From NCBI RefSeq assembly GCF_047601025.1, contig NZ_JASGJZ010000001.1, forward strand, positions 4,774,001-4,838,000: 64,000 nucleotides of DNA, read 5' to 3'. This document shows positions 8,399-16,620 of this stretch, in pieces (position 1 is the stretch's first letter; every line of letters begins with the position of its first letter). This DNA comes from Pseudorhodoferax sp047601025 (GTDB lineage Bacteria; Pseudomonadota; Gammaproteobacteria; Burkholderiales; Burkholderiaceae_C). The notes under the pieces were generated by a model. The model had not been told where the DNA came from, did no database searches, and saw only the letters and a program-made list of their open reading frames with translations. The translations under genes and the position numbers were made by a program.

Positions 8399-9225
8399 CG
8401 CATTCCTCTTCTCGTGACAGGTGGGACGGGCGCGGTACAGGCCGGTTCGGCCACCGGCCGGGGCTGCGGCCGGTGCCGGTTGGCCACCGGCACCGGCGCG
8501 TTGGCCAGCGCCCGCCGGCTCTTCCAGCTGGCCTCCAGCAGCCGCATGCCGCGCACGCGCTTGACGGCGACGACGAAGTACACCGCGCCCAGGATCGGCC
8601 AGCAGCGCGCGCCCAGCGTGTCCATCCAGCCGAAGCGGCCCAGCATGGATTCGCTGCGCACCGCCGGCCGGTAGCAGCCGAAGCGGCTGGACTCGACCTC
8701 GAAGGACAGCAGCCGCAGCCAGTCGCGCAGCCGCCAGTAGCCGATGAAGTCGCCCTCGGCCGGCAGGTACAGCTGGCCCAGGCCGAACCTGCGGATCGCG
8801 CGCGCGCGGCGCTGGCGCAGGCCCCACAGGCTCGCGGCGTTGAAGCCGCAGACCACCGCCTGGCCCTCGGGCATCAGCACGCGCTCGACCTCGCGCAGCG
8901 TGGCGTGCGGGTCGGGGCTCAGCTCCAGCGCATGTGGCAGCAGCACCAGGTCCAGGCTGTTGGCCTCGAACGGCAGGGCCGCGAAGTCGTTGACGAGCGC
9001 GGCGCGGCGCGGCGCCCTGGGGCCGGGCGGCGCATCCATGGCCAGCCACTGCCGCTGGATGCGGCAGGCGCGCAGGCCATCAAGTTCCGGCACGCCCATC
9101 TGCAGCGCGTGGTAGCCGAACACGTCGGCCACGGCGGTGTCGAAGGCGGCCTGCTCCCAGGCCAGCAGGTAGCGGCCCGGAGGGGTCTCGAACCAATCGT
9201 GCAAACCTATAATTTGACCGCTCAT
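8395..9225 (-). CDS. Class I SAM-dependent methyltransferase
   Basis: A 276-aa (from 9225) Methyltransf_11-type protein commonly found beside glyoxalase II and RNase HI in Burkholderiales. The start at 9225 (MSGQIIGLHDWFETPPGRYLL) gives the usual N-terminus; an ATG at 9258 would lie inside the divergent gloB gene. Visible features are the FAALPFEANSLDLVLLPHALE segment (methyltransferase motif with acidic residue) and HATLREVERVLMPEG typical of this family. The canonical glycine loop is weak, so substrate and even activity are uncertain. A hydrophobic stretch near 205-222 (ILGAVYFVVAV) could attach it to the membrane. Its start codon overlaps that of gloB on the other strand. Confidence 0.78.
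   Translation of the reverse strand: MSGQIIGLHDWFETPPGRYLLAWEQAAFDTAVADVFGYHALQMGVPELDGLRACRIQRQWLAMDAPPGPRAPRRAALVNDFAALPFEANSLDLVLLPHALELSPDPHATLREVERVLMPEGQAVVCGFNAASLWGLRQRRARAIRRFGLGQLYLPAEGDFIGYWRLRDWLRLLSFEVESSRFGCYRPAVRSESMLGRFGWMDTLGARCWPILGAVYFVVAVKRVRGMRLLEASWKSRRALANAPVPVANRHRPQPRPVAEPACTAPVPPVTRRGMR
9208..9213 (+). promoter_or_regulatory. Candidate -10 element for gloB
   Basis: A perfect TATAAT lies 10 bp before the gloB ATG, in otherwise very GC-rich DNA. If used as a sigma70 -10 box, transcription would begin almost at the start codon, giving a nearly leaderless mRNA. No good -35 hexamer is seen 16-18 bp upstream. The element lies inside the first codons of the divergent methyltransferase gene. 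Confidence 0.4.
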
Positions 9226-10006
9226 GGAACTGGTAGCGTTGCCCGCCTTCGCCGACAACTACGTCTGGATGCTGCACGACGGGCAAGCCGCGCTGGTGGT
9301 CGATCCCGGCGACGCCGGCCCGGTGTTCGAGGCGCTGCAGCGCTGCGGTTTGCAACTGCGCTCGATTTTAGTCACGCACCACCATGCCGATCATGTCGGC
9401 GGCGTGGCGGCGCTGCGCGAGGCCACCGGCGCCCAGGTGTTCGGCCCGGCGCGCGAGCACATCCCCGAGCCGCTCGTGCGCCTGTCCGGCGGCGACCGCC
9501 TGGCGCCGGGCCCGGCGACGCTGGGCCTGGCGTTCGAGGTGATCGACGTGCCGGGCCACACGGCCGGCCACATCGCGTACTGGTGCGCCGACGTCGACGG
9601 CAGCCCCGTGCTGTTCTGCGGCGACACGCTGTTCTCCGCCGGCTGCGGCCGGCTGTTCGAGGGCACGCCGGCGCAGATGCTGGCATCGCTCGACCGCCTG
9701 GCCGCGCTGCCGCCCGGCACGCGCGTGTGCTGCGCCCACGAGTACACGCTGTCCAACCTGAAATTCGCGCGCGCCGTGGAACCCGGCAGCGCCGATCTGC
9801 TCCACTACACCGCACAGTGCGAAGCCCGCCGCGCCGCGCACCAGCCCACGCTGCCGTCCAGCATCGGGCTGGAGCGGCGCGTCAACCCCTTCCTGCGCGT
9901 GCGCGAGCCCGCGGTCGCCCAGGCGGCGCGGGCCGTCGATGCCGGCGCGCAGGATGCCGTCGGTGTGCTGGCCGCGCTGCGGCAGTGGAAAAACGAATTC
10001 AAATGA
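9224..10006 (+). CDS. gloB: Hydroxyacylglutathione hydrolase (glyoxalase II)
   Basis: A 260-aa metallo-beta-lactamase-fold enzyme that hydrolyses S-lactoylglutathione in methylglyoxal detoxification. The binuclear metal site reads THHHADH near residues 51-57, PGHTAGH near 110-116, FCGDTLF near 129-135 and the C-terminal CCAHEYT near 168-174, all in family order. The helical glutathione-binding C-domain is complete. It starts divergently from the methyltransferase, with overlapping start codons (9224-9226 against 9223-9225). The mltD start at 10003 overlaps the gloB stop by 4 bp. Confidence 0.96.
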   Translation: MELVALPAFADNYVWMLHDGQAALVVDPGDAGPVFEALQRCGLQLRSILVTHHHADHVGGVAALREATGAQVFGPAREHIPEPLVRLSGGDRLAPGPATLGLAFEVIDVPGHTAGHIAYWCADVDGSPVLFCGDTLFSAGCGRLFEGTPAQMLASLDRLAALPPGTRVCCAHEYTLSNLKFARAVEPGSADLLHYTAQCEARRAAHQPTLPSSIGLERRVNPFLRVREPAVAQAARAVDAGAQDAVGVLAALRQWKNEFK

Positions 10007-11540
10007 CCGTTCTGAAGTCCTTCGGCGTGCTGGTCCTGCTCGTGCTGGCGGGCTGCGCCAACATCGACAAGTCCTCCCCCCCTCCGTCCCCGATACCGGC
10101 GCCACGCTGCGCGTCGAGGGCCATCCCATCCCCGCCGGCCCCGGCCACGCGATCATCCCGACCGGGCCGCTGTCGCCGATCACGCCGGCCGAGCTGCGCT
10201 CCGGCCGGGTCACGCTGCAACTGCCGCCGGCCGACCTGTGGGAGCGCATCCGCCGCGGCTTCGCGATGCCGGACCTGGACACCGACCTCGTGCGCGACCG
10301 CGAGCAGTGGTACGCCGCGCGGCCCGACTACATCCTGCGCATGACCCAGCGCTCGTCCAAGTACCTGTTCCACATCGTCGAGGAACTGGAGGTGCGCGGC
10401 ATGCCGACGGAACTGGCGCTGCTGCCCTACATCGAGAGCGCGTTCAACCCGCAGGCCGTGTCCACCGCCAAGGCCGCCGGCATGTGGCAGTTCATGCCGG
10501 CCACGGGCAACTACTTCGAGCTGCGCCAGGACATCTTCCGCGACGACCGGCGCGACGTGCTGGCCTCCACCCGCGCCGCGCTGGACTACCTGCAGAAGCT
10601 GCACAACATGTTCGGCGACTGGCACCTCGCCCTCGCCGCCTACAACTGGGGCGAAGGCAGCGTCAGCCGCGCGATCGCGCGCAACCAGCGCGCCGGGCTG
10701 CCGACCGGCTACACCGACCTGTCCATGCCCAACGAGACGCGCTACTACGTGCCCAAGCTGCAGGCGGTCAAGAACCTGGTGGCCCAGCCCGAGCGCTTCA
10801 GCGCCGACCTGCCGGTCATCGAGAACCATCCCTACTTCCAGAGCGTCGACCTGGCGCACGACATCGACGTCGCGCTGGCCGCCCAGCTGGCCGACGTGTC
10901 GCTGGCCGATTTCCGCGAGCTGAACCCGGCCGTGAACAAGCAGGTGATCCTGGCCGCGGCCACGCCGCAGATCCTGCTGCCCTGGGACAACGCGCTCGTG
11001 TTCAAGCGCAACCTGGAGGCCCGCACGCACGGCCAGTACGCGAGTTGGAGCGCGTGGACCGTGCCCACTACGATGAGCGTGGCCGCCGCCGCCGAGCGCG
11101 TGGGCATGGGCGAGGCCGACCTGCGCAGCGTCAACAACATCCCGCCGCGCATGCTGATCAAGGCCGGCTCGGTGCTGGTGGTGCCGCGCTCGGGCAAGAT
11201 GGGCGACGTGCCCGAGCAGATGGTCCACAACGCGTCGCTGCAGCTGGCGCCGGAGATCGTCACGCGCAAGACGGTCGTGAAGGCCGGCCGCCGCGACAGC
11301 GTGGCCAGCATCGCGCAGCGCTACCGGCTCACTGCCGCGCAGGTGGCCGACTGGAACGACGTGAAGACCACCGCATCGTTCCGCGCCGGGCAGGCCGTGA
11401 CGCTGTACCTGCCGATGCGCCCGGCCGGCAGCGCCCGCCCCCGTGCCATGGCCCGGGCGAAGGCCGCTCCGGCGGCCCGCACCGCGCCGGTGGCCCGCAA
11501 GCCGGCGGCCAGGGCCCCGGTCGCCCGCAGGGCGCGCTGA
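10003..11540 (+). CDS. mltD: Membrane-bound lytic murein transglycosylase D-like lipoprotein, apparent frameshift
   Basis: Peptidoglycan-cleaving lytic transglycosylase with SLT and LysM domains. The ATG at 10003 begins a lipoprotein signal (LAGC lipobox, Cys 18), but this frame runs out of homology after about 25 codons. The body continues one frame away, from about 10083. The switch point is a run of seven C at 10076-10082; one extra C would join the two parts into a natural sequence. The body shows ALLPYIESAFNP (catalytic Glu at 10434-10436), AAGMWQFMPATG and LALAAYNWGEG of the SLT domain. Two LysM-like repeats follow, near 11040-11190 and 11270-11420, then an Ala/Arg/Pro-rich tail. The split could be a sequencing undercall, a real mutation, or slippage. 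The product name is secure; its expression is not. Confidence 0.85.
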
Positions 11541-11549
11541 ACGGGCGCG

Positions 11550-11582
11550 GCCGCCCGCTCGTTCCCGCGCGGGCGGCCTTTC
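11550..11582 (+). terminator. Rho-independent terminator after mltD
   Basis: A perfect 10-bp stem, GGCCGCCCGC at 11550-11559 and GCGGGCGGCC at 11570-11579, with a 10-nt loop, is followed by TTT. It starts 9 bp after the mltD stop and lies between convergent genes, so it could also act on pmdC transcripts arriving from the other side. Confidence 0.7.
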
Positions 11583-11599
11583 CGGCGAGCGCCGCGCGC

Positions 11600-12568
11600 T
11601 CAGCCGTTCAGCTGCTGCTCCAGCTGGTGCAGCACCTGGTAGCAGGGCAGGACCTGGGCCACGCTGGAGTTGGGCTCGCGGCCGTCGCGGATGGCAGCGA
11701 AGAACTCGCGGTCCTGCAGCTCGATGCCGTTCATGCTGACGTCCACCTGGCTCACGTCCACCGGCGTCTCCGGGCCCTTGGCATGCGTTTGCACGAGGTC
11801 GTCGTAGCGCGCGATGTAGGTCGCCGTGTCGCCGATGTAGCGGAAGAAGGTGCCGAGCGGACCGTCGTTGTTGAATGACAGCGACAGCGTGCAGATCGCG
11901 CCGTTGGCCGCCTGCAGCTGGATGCTCATGTCCATGGCGATGCCCAGGTCCTTGTGGATCGGGCCCTGCACGGCATTGGCCTTCACGATGGGGCTGCCGG
12001 CCTGGTAGGCGAACAGGTCCACCGTGTGCGCGGCGTGGTGCCACAGCAGGTGGTCGGTCCAGCTGCGCGGCTGGCCCAGCGCGTTCATGTTGGTGCGGCG
12101 GAAGAAGTAGGTCTGCACATCCATCTGCTGGATGCTGAACTCGCCGGCGGCGATCTTCTTGTGCACGTACTGGTGGCTGGGGTTGAAGCGGCGGGTGTGG
12201 CCGACCATGGCCACGAGGCCGCTCTTCTGCTGCAGCGCCAGCACCTCCTCGCCCTGCGCCAGCACGTCGCACAGCGGGATCTCCACCTGCACGTGCTTGC
12301 CGGCCTTCAGGCAGGCCAGCGTCTGGTCGGCGTGCATCTGCGTCGGCGTGCACAGGATCACGGCGTCGACTTCCTTCAGCGCCAGGCTCTCGTCCAGGTC
12401 GGTCGTGACGTGGCCGATGCCGTACTGCGCGGCCACCTCGCGGGTCTTTTCCAGGTCGCGGCTGATCAGCGAGACGACTTCGACGCCGTCGATGTTCTTG
12501 ATGCCGTCCAGGTGCTTGATGCCGAAGGCGCCGGCGCCGGCCAGGGCCACTTTGATGGTTTTGCTCAT
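11600..12568 (-). CDS. pmdC: 4-carboxy-2-hydroxymuconate-6-semialdehyde dehydrogenase (Gfo/Idh/MocA family)
   Basis: A 322-aa NAD(P)-dependent dehydrogenase predicted to oxidise the ring-cleavage product of protocatechuate (in its hemiacetal form) to 2-pyrone-4,6-dicarboxylate. It has an N-terminal Rossmann fold with ALAGAGAFGIKHLDG near residues 8-22, the CTPTQMHADQT segment, and a C-terminal alpha/beta domain with HHAAHTVDLFAYQ, as in LigC/PmdC. It is the last gene of the pmd operon, its ATG 2 bp after the dioxygenase stop. Family membership is clear; the specific reaction is inferred from the operon, which holds every neighbouring step. Confidence 0.9.
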   Translation of the reverse strand: MSKTIKVALAGAGAFGIKHLDGIKNIDGVEVVSLISRDLEKTREVAAQYGIGHVTTDLDESLALKEVDAVILCTPTQMHADQTLACLKAGKHVQVEIPLCDVLAQGEEVLALQQKSGLVAMVGHTRRFNPSHQYVHKKIAAGEFSIQQMDVQTYFFRRTNMNALGQPRSWTDHLLWHHAAHTVDLFAYQAGSPIVKANAVQGPIHKDLGIAMDMSIQLQAANGAICTLSLSFNNDGPLGTFFRYIGDTATYIARYDDLVQTHAKGPETPVDVSQVDVSMNGIELQDREFFAAIRDGREPNSSVAQVLPCYQVLHQLEQQLNG

Positions 12569-12570
12569 GG

Positions 12571-13944
12571 TCAGTTGTTCTCCAGGATCAGATGGCCCAC
12601 GGCGGTATTGGACGCGGGCACGTGGAAGAAGCGGTGCTTCAGCGTGGGTGCGGGGCCGCCGTCCACGTCGCTCATGGCGCCGCGCGCGATCAGCCACATC
12701 ACGAGCTCGATGCCCTCGCTGCCGGCCTCGCGCACGTACTCGATGTGCGGCACCTTGGCCAGTTCGGCCGGCTCGGCGATCAGGCGGTCGAGGAACTTGT
12801 TGTCCCACTCCTTGTTGATCAGGCCGGCGCGCGGACCCTGCAGCTGGTGGCTCATGCCACCCGTGCCCCAGATCTGCACCTTCAGCGGCGCGTCGTAGGA
12901 CTCGATCGCGCGGCGGATCGCCTGGCCGAGCGCGAAGCAGCGCGCGCCCGAGGGCACCGGGTACTGCACCACGTTGACGTGGAACGGGATCACCTTGACC
13001 GGCCAGGCCTCGGGCGAGCCGAACAGCAGGTTCATCGGCACCGTCAGGCCGTGGTCGACCTTGAGATCGTTGACGATGGTGAGGTCGAAGTCCTGCTGGA
13101 TCACCGACTGCGCGATGTGGCTGGCCAGCTCGGGGTGGCCGATGACCTTGGGCACCGGGCGCGGGCCGTAGCCTTCGTCGGCCGGCTCGAACTCGGCCGC
13201 GGTGCCGATCGCGAAGGTCGGGATCACGCCCAGGTCGAAGCTGGTCGCATGGTCGTTGTAGACCAGGAACACCACGTCGGGCAGGTTCTCGCGCATCCAC
13301 TGCTTGGACGGCTCGTAGCCGGCGAACAGCGGCTTCCAGTACGGCTCCTCGGTCTTGCCCAGGTCGATGGCCGCGCCGATGGCCGGCACGTGCGAGCTGT
13401 AGACCGAGGCCGTGATGTGCGCGTGCGCGGCGACCTGGCCGGCAGCGCCGGTCTGGCGGGCGGCATGCTCGCCCATGATCTGCGCGGCCAGGGCTTCCTG
13501 GTGCGTCAGCTCCCAGTCCTTCCAGGCGTCCGAACGCGCCATCGGGCCCTGGGCGTCGCCGCCCTCGCCCTGGTAGCGGTTGCCCTCGGCGCTGCGGCCG
13601 CCGCCGATCATCATGTCGCGGTACTGCTGCTCGGTCATGCCGGTCATGCTGCCGGCCATCTGCTGGAACGACAGCCCGTCGGTGGCGCCGAGCTTGGACA
13701 GGAAGTAGATGTTGCCGCCGGTGCGCATCATCCAGTTCAGGTCGCGTGCGCGCACGGCCGCGCGCTGCTCCTCGCTCATCGGCCATTCGGCCAGATAGGC
13801 GTCCTCGTCCTGCTTGAAGCGGGCGCGGTTCTCGGCCTTCATCAGGCTCATGCAGAACTGGTTCAGCCAGTAGCCCTTGCGCGACTGGTCGGCATCGAAA
13901 ATGGTCGTGCCCGGCACGTCCAGATAGGGTTTGTCCAGGGACAT
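12571..13944 (-). CDS. pmdAB: Protocatechuate 4,5-dioxygenase, alpha-beta subunit fusion
   Basis: A 457-aa single frame carrying both subunits of the class III extradiol enzyme that opens protocatechuate to 4-carboxy-2-hydroxymuconate semialdehyde. Residues 1-122 match the small LigA subunit (RKGYWLNQFCMSLMKAENR, GNIYFLSKL, AGSMTGMT). Residues about 175-457 match LigB with its Fe(II) ligands and catalytic base: SSH at 183-185, NDH at 230-232, GGMSHQLQG with His 366, and AGSEGIEL with Glu 410. A linker of roughly 50 residues, Gln/Ala/Gly-rich, joins them. In Sphingobium and Comamonas these are separate genes. Gallate dioxygenases are fused, but with the LigB-like domain first. There is no stop or frameshift at the junction. 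The gene starts 4 bp after pmdD. Confidence 0.93.
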   Translation of the reverse strand: MSLDKPYLDVPGTTIFDADQSRKGYWLNQFCMSLMKAENRARFKQDEDAYLAEWPMSEEQRAAVRARDLNWMMRTGGNIYFLSKLGATDGLSFQQMAGSMTGMTEQQYRDMMIGGGRSAEGNRYQGEGGDAQGPMARSDAWKDWELTHQEALAAQIMGEHAARQTGAAGQVAAHAHITASVYSSHVPAIGAAIDLGKTEEPYWKPLFAGYEPSKQWMRENLPDVVFLVYNDHATSFDLGVIPTFAIGTAAEFEPADEGYGPRPVPKVIGHPELASHIAQSVIQQDFDLTIVNDLKVDHGLTVPMNLLFGSPEAWPVKVIPFHVNVVQYPVPSGARCFALGQAIRRAIESYDAPLKVQIWGTGGMSHQLQGPRAGLINKEWDNKFLDRLIAEPAELAKVPHIEYVREAGSEGIELVMWLIARGAMSDVDGGPAPTLKHRFFHVPASNTAVGHLILENN

Positions 13945-13948
13945 GGCG

Positions 13949-14887
13949 TCAGCCTTTCGTTTCTTCGGGCCAGTACAGGCGCATCGGGTTGTCGACCAGC
14001 AGCTTGTGCTGCAGCTCGGCCGTGGGCGCGATGTGCGGGATGAAGTCGACCAGCAGGCCGTCGTCGGGCATGTGGTCCTTCAGGTTCGGGTGCGGCCAGT
14101 CGGTGCCCCACAGCACGCGGTCGGGGAACTGCTCGACGATGCGGCGCGCGAACGGCACCACGTCGCGGTAGGCGTTGCGCTCGCCGTCCAGCGCCTTCGG
14201 GCCGGTGGCGGACAGGCGCTCGGGGCAGCTGACCTTGCTCCAGACGTTGGGGTTGTCGCGCATGAACTTCTCGAACAGCGCGAACTCCGGACCGTCCACC
14301 GGCTTGCTGACGTCGGGGCGGCCCATGTGGTCCACCACCACCGTGGTCGGCAGCGCGGTGAAGAAGTCCCACAGCTCGGGCAGGTCCACGGCCTCGAAGT
14401 AGATGACGACGTGCCAGCCCAGCTTGCTGATGCGGCCGGCGATCTCCATCAGCTCGTCCTTGGGCGTGAAGTCCACCAGCCGCTTGACGAAGTTGAAGCG
14501 CACGCCGCGCACGCCGGCGTCGTGCAGCGCCTGCAGTTCCTCGTCCGTCACGCTGCGCCGGACGGTCGCCACGCCGCGCGCCTTGCCGCCGGAAGCCTTG
14601 CAGGCATCGACCATGGCGCGGTTGTCGGCACCGTGGCAGGTGGCCTGCACGACCACGTTGCGGGAGAAACCCAGGTGGTCGCGCAGCGCGAACAGCTCGG
14701 CCTTGGTGGCGTCGCAGGGCGTGTACTTGCGCTCCGGCGCGTACGGGAACTCGGCGCCGGGGCCGAACACGTGGCAGTGCGCATCGACGGCGCCTGCGGG
14801 CAACTGGAACTTCGGCTTGCTCGGGCCGGTGTACCAGTCGAGCCAGCCGGCGGTTTTCTCGAAGGGTCCGGTGGTGGTTTTGCTCAT
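13949..14887 (-). CDS. pmdD: 2-pyrone-4,6-dicarboxylate hydrolase
   Basis: A 312-aa amidohydrolase-superfamily enzyme (LigI/PmdD) that opens the pyrone lactone to 4-oxalomesaconate. Visible signatures are VDAHCHVFGPGAEFPY near residue 34 (the HxH of the barrel), VVVDHMGRPD near 180, and LWGTDWPHPN near 253 with the catalytic Asp. The ATG at 14887 is chosen because it gives the family N-terminus; a longer reading frame continues upstream inside tctC but has no homology. It lies between the Bug protein gene (11 bp) and pmdAB (4 bp) in the operon. Confidence 0.93.
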   Translation of the reverse strand: MSKTTTGPFEKTAGWLDWYTGPSKPKFQLPAGAVDAHCHVFGPGAEFPYAPERKYTPCDATKAELFALRDHLGFSRNVVVQATCHGADNRAMVDACKASGGKARGVATVRRSVTDEELQALHDAGVRGVRFNFVKRLVDFTPKDELMEIAGRISKLGWHVVIYFEAVDLPELWDFFTALPTTVVVDHMGRPDVSKPVDGPEFALFEKFMRDNPNVWSKVSCPERLSATGPKALDGERNAYRDVVPFARRIVEQFPDRVLWGTDWPHPNLKDHMPDDGLLVDFIPHIAPTAELQHKLLVDNPMRLYWPEETKG

Positions 14888-14898
14888 GTCCTTGTCCT

Positions 14899-15894
14899 TC
14901 AATCCAGAGAGATGTTGGCGCGCTTGATGATGGCTTCGTGGCGCTTGGCCTCGGCCGCGACGAAGGTCTGGGTGCCGGCGCGGTCCAGCGACAGCGGCAC
15001 GTAGCCGAAGGTCGCGTAGCGGTCCAGCACGTCCTGGCCGGAGACGGCCTCGGCGATGTCGGCGCGGATCTTGTCCTGCACCGCCTGCGGCAGGCCCTTG
15101 GGGCCGGCGATCACGTTCCAACCGCTGACCTCGAAGTCCTTCGGCCCGCCGGCCTCGCCGCTGGTGGGAACGTCCGGGTAGGCCGCCAGGCGCTGCGGCG
15201 CCGTCACGGCCAGGAAGCGCAGCTTGCCGGCCTTGTACAGCGGCGCCGTGGTACCGGCCGTGCCCATCGTCACCGGCAGCTCGCCATTGGCCACGGCCGT
15301 GTAGAGCTGCGAGGTTTCCTTGTAGATCACGTGCTGCATCTTGGTGCCGGTCAGGAACTGGAATTCCTCCATCCCCAGGTGCACCGGGTTGCCGACGGAC
15401 CAGGAGCCGTAGTCCAGCTTGCCGGGGTTGGCCTTGGCGTCGGCGATGACGTCGCCCACGGTCTTGTACTTGCTGGTGGCCGGCACGACCATCATCATGT
15501 AGGCCTTGAACAGCGTGGCCTGCACGTCGAAGTCCTTGGCCGGGTCGTACGGCAGCTTCTTGAACAGGTAGGGATAGGCCACCAGGTGCACGCTGTCGAG
15601 CTGGATCAGGTCGTGCCCGTCCTTGGCGCCGCGCTTGAAGGCGTCGATCGCGATGAAGCCGTTGCCGCCGGGGCGGTTCTCCACCACCACCGACTGGCCC
15701 CACTTGCGCCCGAGCTTCTCGGCCAGCACGCGCGAGATGGCGTCCGGGCCGCCGCCGGTCGGGTACGGCGTGATCAGTCGCACGGTGCGCGTGGGCCACT
15801 TGGCGTCCTGCGCGGCGGCCGGGACGGCCGCCAGCCCGGCGACGAGCAGCGGAATGCCGAGCGCCGCGACGCGGCGCAGCATGGGCTTCGTCAT
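14899..15894 (-). CDS. Bug/TctC solute-binding protein in the pmd operon
   Basis: A 331-aa periplasmic protein with a clear Sec signal (hydrophobic 9-26, AAAQDAKWPTR cleavage region). RLITPYPTGGGPDAISR and VVENRPGGNGFIAIDAFKRGAKDG are the Bug-family ligand elements. No TctA/TctB genes are nearby. Its position inside a protocatechuate operon, 31 bp after pmdF and 11 bp before pmdD, suggests it binds protocatechuate or another aromatic or pathway carboxylate in the periplasm, handing it to PmdK or acting as a sensor. That ligand assignment is inference only. Confidence 0.9.
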   Translation of the reverse strand: MTKPMLRRVAALGIPLLVAGLAAVPAAAQDAKWPTRTVRLITPYPTGGGPDAISRVLAEKLGRKWGQSVVVENRPGGNGFIAIDAFKRGAKDGHDLIQLDSVHLVAYPYLFKKLPYDPAKDFDVQATLFKAYMMMVVPATSKYKTVGDVIADAKANPGKLDYGSWSVGNPVHLGMEEFQFLTGTKMQHVIYKETSQLYTAVANGELPVTMGTAGTTAPLYKAGKLRFLAVTAPQRLAAYPDVPTSGEAGGPKDFEVSGWNVIAGPKGLPQAVQDKIRADIAEAVSGQDVLDRYATFGYVPLSLDRAGTQTFVAAEAKRHEAIIKRANISLD

Positions 15895-15925
15895 CAGGAG
15901 TCTCCTCGTTCTCTCTAAAAAAAGA

Positions 15926-16609
15926 TCAGTCGATGTACTTGAGGCCGGCGGCAGCCAGCGGCTCGCGCATCTTGTACATGTCCAGCCCCAGCACGCCGGA
16001 GGCCAGCTTGTCGCGCTTCTCGCCCTCGTTGGCCTCGCGCTTGCGCGCCGCCTCCAGCGTGGCGGCGGCCTTCTCGCGCGGCACGCAGACCACGCCGTCG
16101 TCGTCGGCCACGATCACGTCGCCGGGCGTCACCAGCATGCCGGCGCAGACCACCGGGATGTTGACCGATCCGATCGTGGCCTTGATCGTGCCCTTGCTGC
16201 TGATGGCCTTGCTCCACACCGGGAAGTCCATCTCCTTGAGCGTCTTGACGTCGCGCACGCCGGCGTCGATGACCAGCGCACGGGCGCCGCGCGCCTTGAA
16301 GCTGGTGGCCAGCAGGTCGCCGAAATAGCCGTCGGTGCACTCGGCCGTGATCGCGGCCACGACGATGTCGCCGGGCTGGATCTGCTCGGCCACGACGTGC
16401 ATCATCCAGTTGTCGCCCGGGTGCAGCAGCACCGTGACGGCCGTGCCCGAGACCTGCGCGCCCGGGAAGATCGGGCGCATGTAGGGCTTGAGCAGCCCCA
16501 CGCGGCCCATGGCCTCGTGCACCGTGGCCGAGCCGAGCGCGGCCAGCGCGTCGGCGCAGGCACGGTCGGCGCGCTGGATGTTGCGGTAGACGACTCCGAG
16601 TTCGTACAT
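15926..16609 (-). CDS. pmdF: 4-carboxy-4-hydroxy-2-oxoadipate aldolase / oxaloacetate decarboxylase
   Basis: A 227-aa RraA-fold class II aldolase (LigK/PmdF/ProA) that splits 4-carboxy-4-hydroxy-2-oxoadipate into pyruvate and oxaloacetate. It has the family elements ATVHEAMGRVGLL near 28-40, the TDGYFGDLLATSFKARGARALVIDAGVRD region near 93-122 (metal and pyruvate site: GDLLA, the Arg, and the final Asp), and VIVADDDGVVCVP near 168-180. The length matches the family. The ATG at 16609 lies 11 bp after the pmdE stop. Confidence 0.93.
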   Translation of the reverse strand: MYELGVVYRNIQRADRACADALAALGSATVHEAMGRVGLLKPYMRPIFPGAQVSGTAVTVLLHPGDNWMMHVVAEQIQPGDIVVAAITAECTDGYFGDLLATSFKARGARALVIDAGVRDVKTLKEMDFPVWSKAISSKGTIKATIGSVNIPVVCAGMLVTPGDVIVADDDGVVCVPREKAAATLEAARKREANEGEKRDKLASGVLGLDMYKMREPLAAAGLKYID

Positions 16610-16620
16610 GTCAGATCTCC

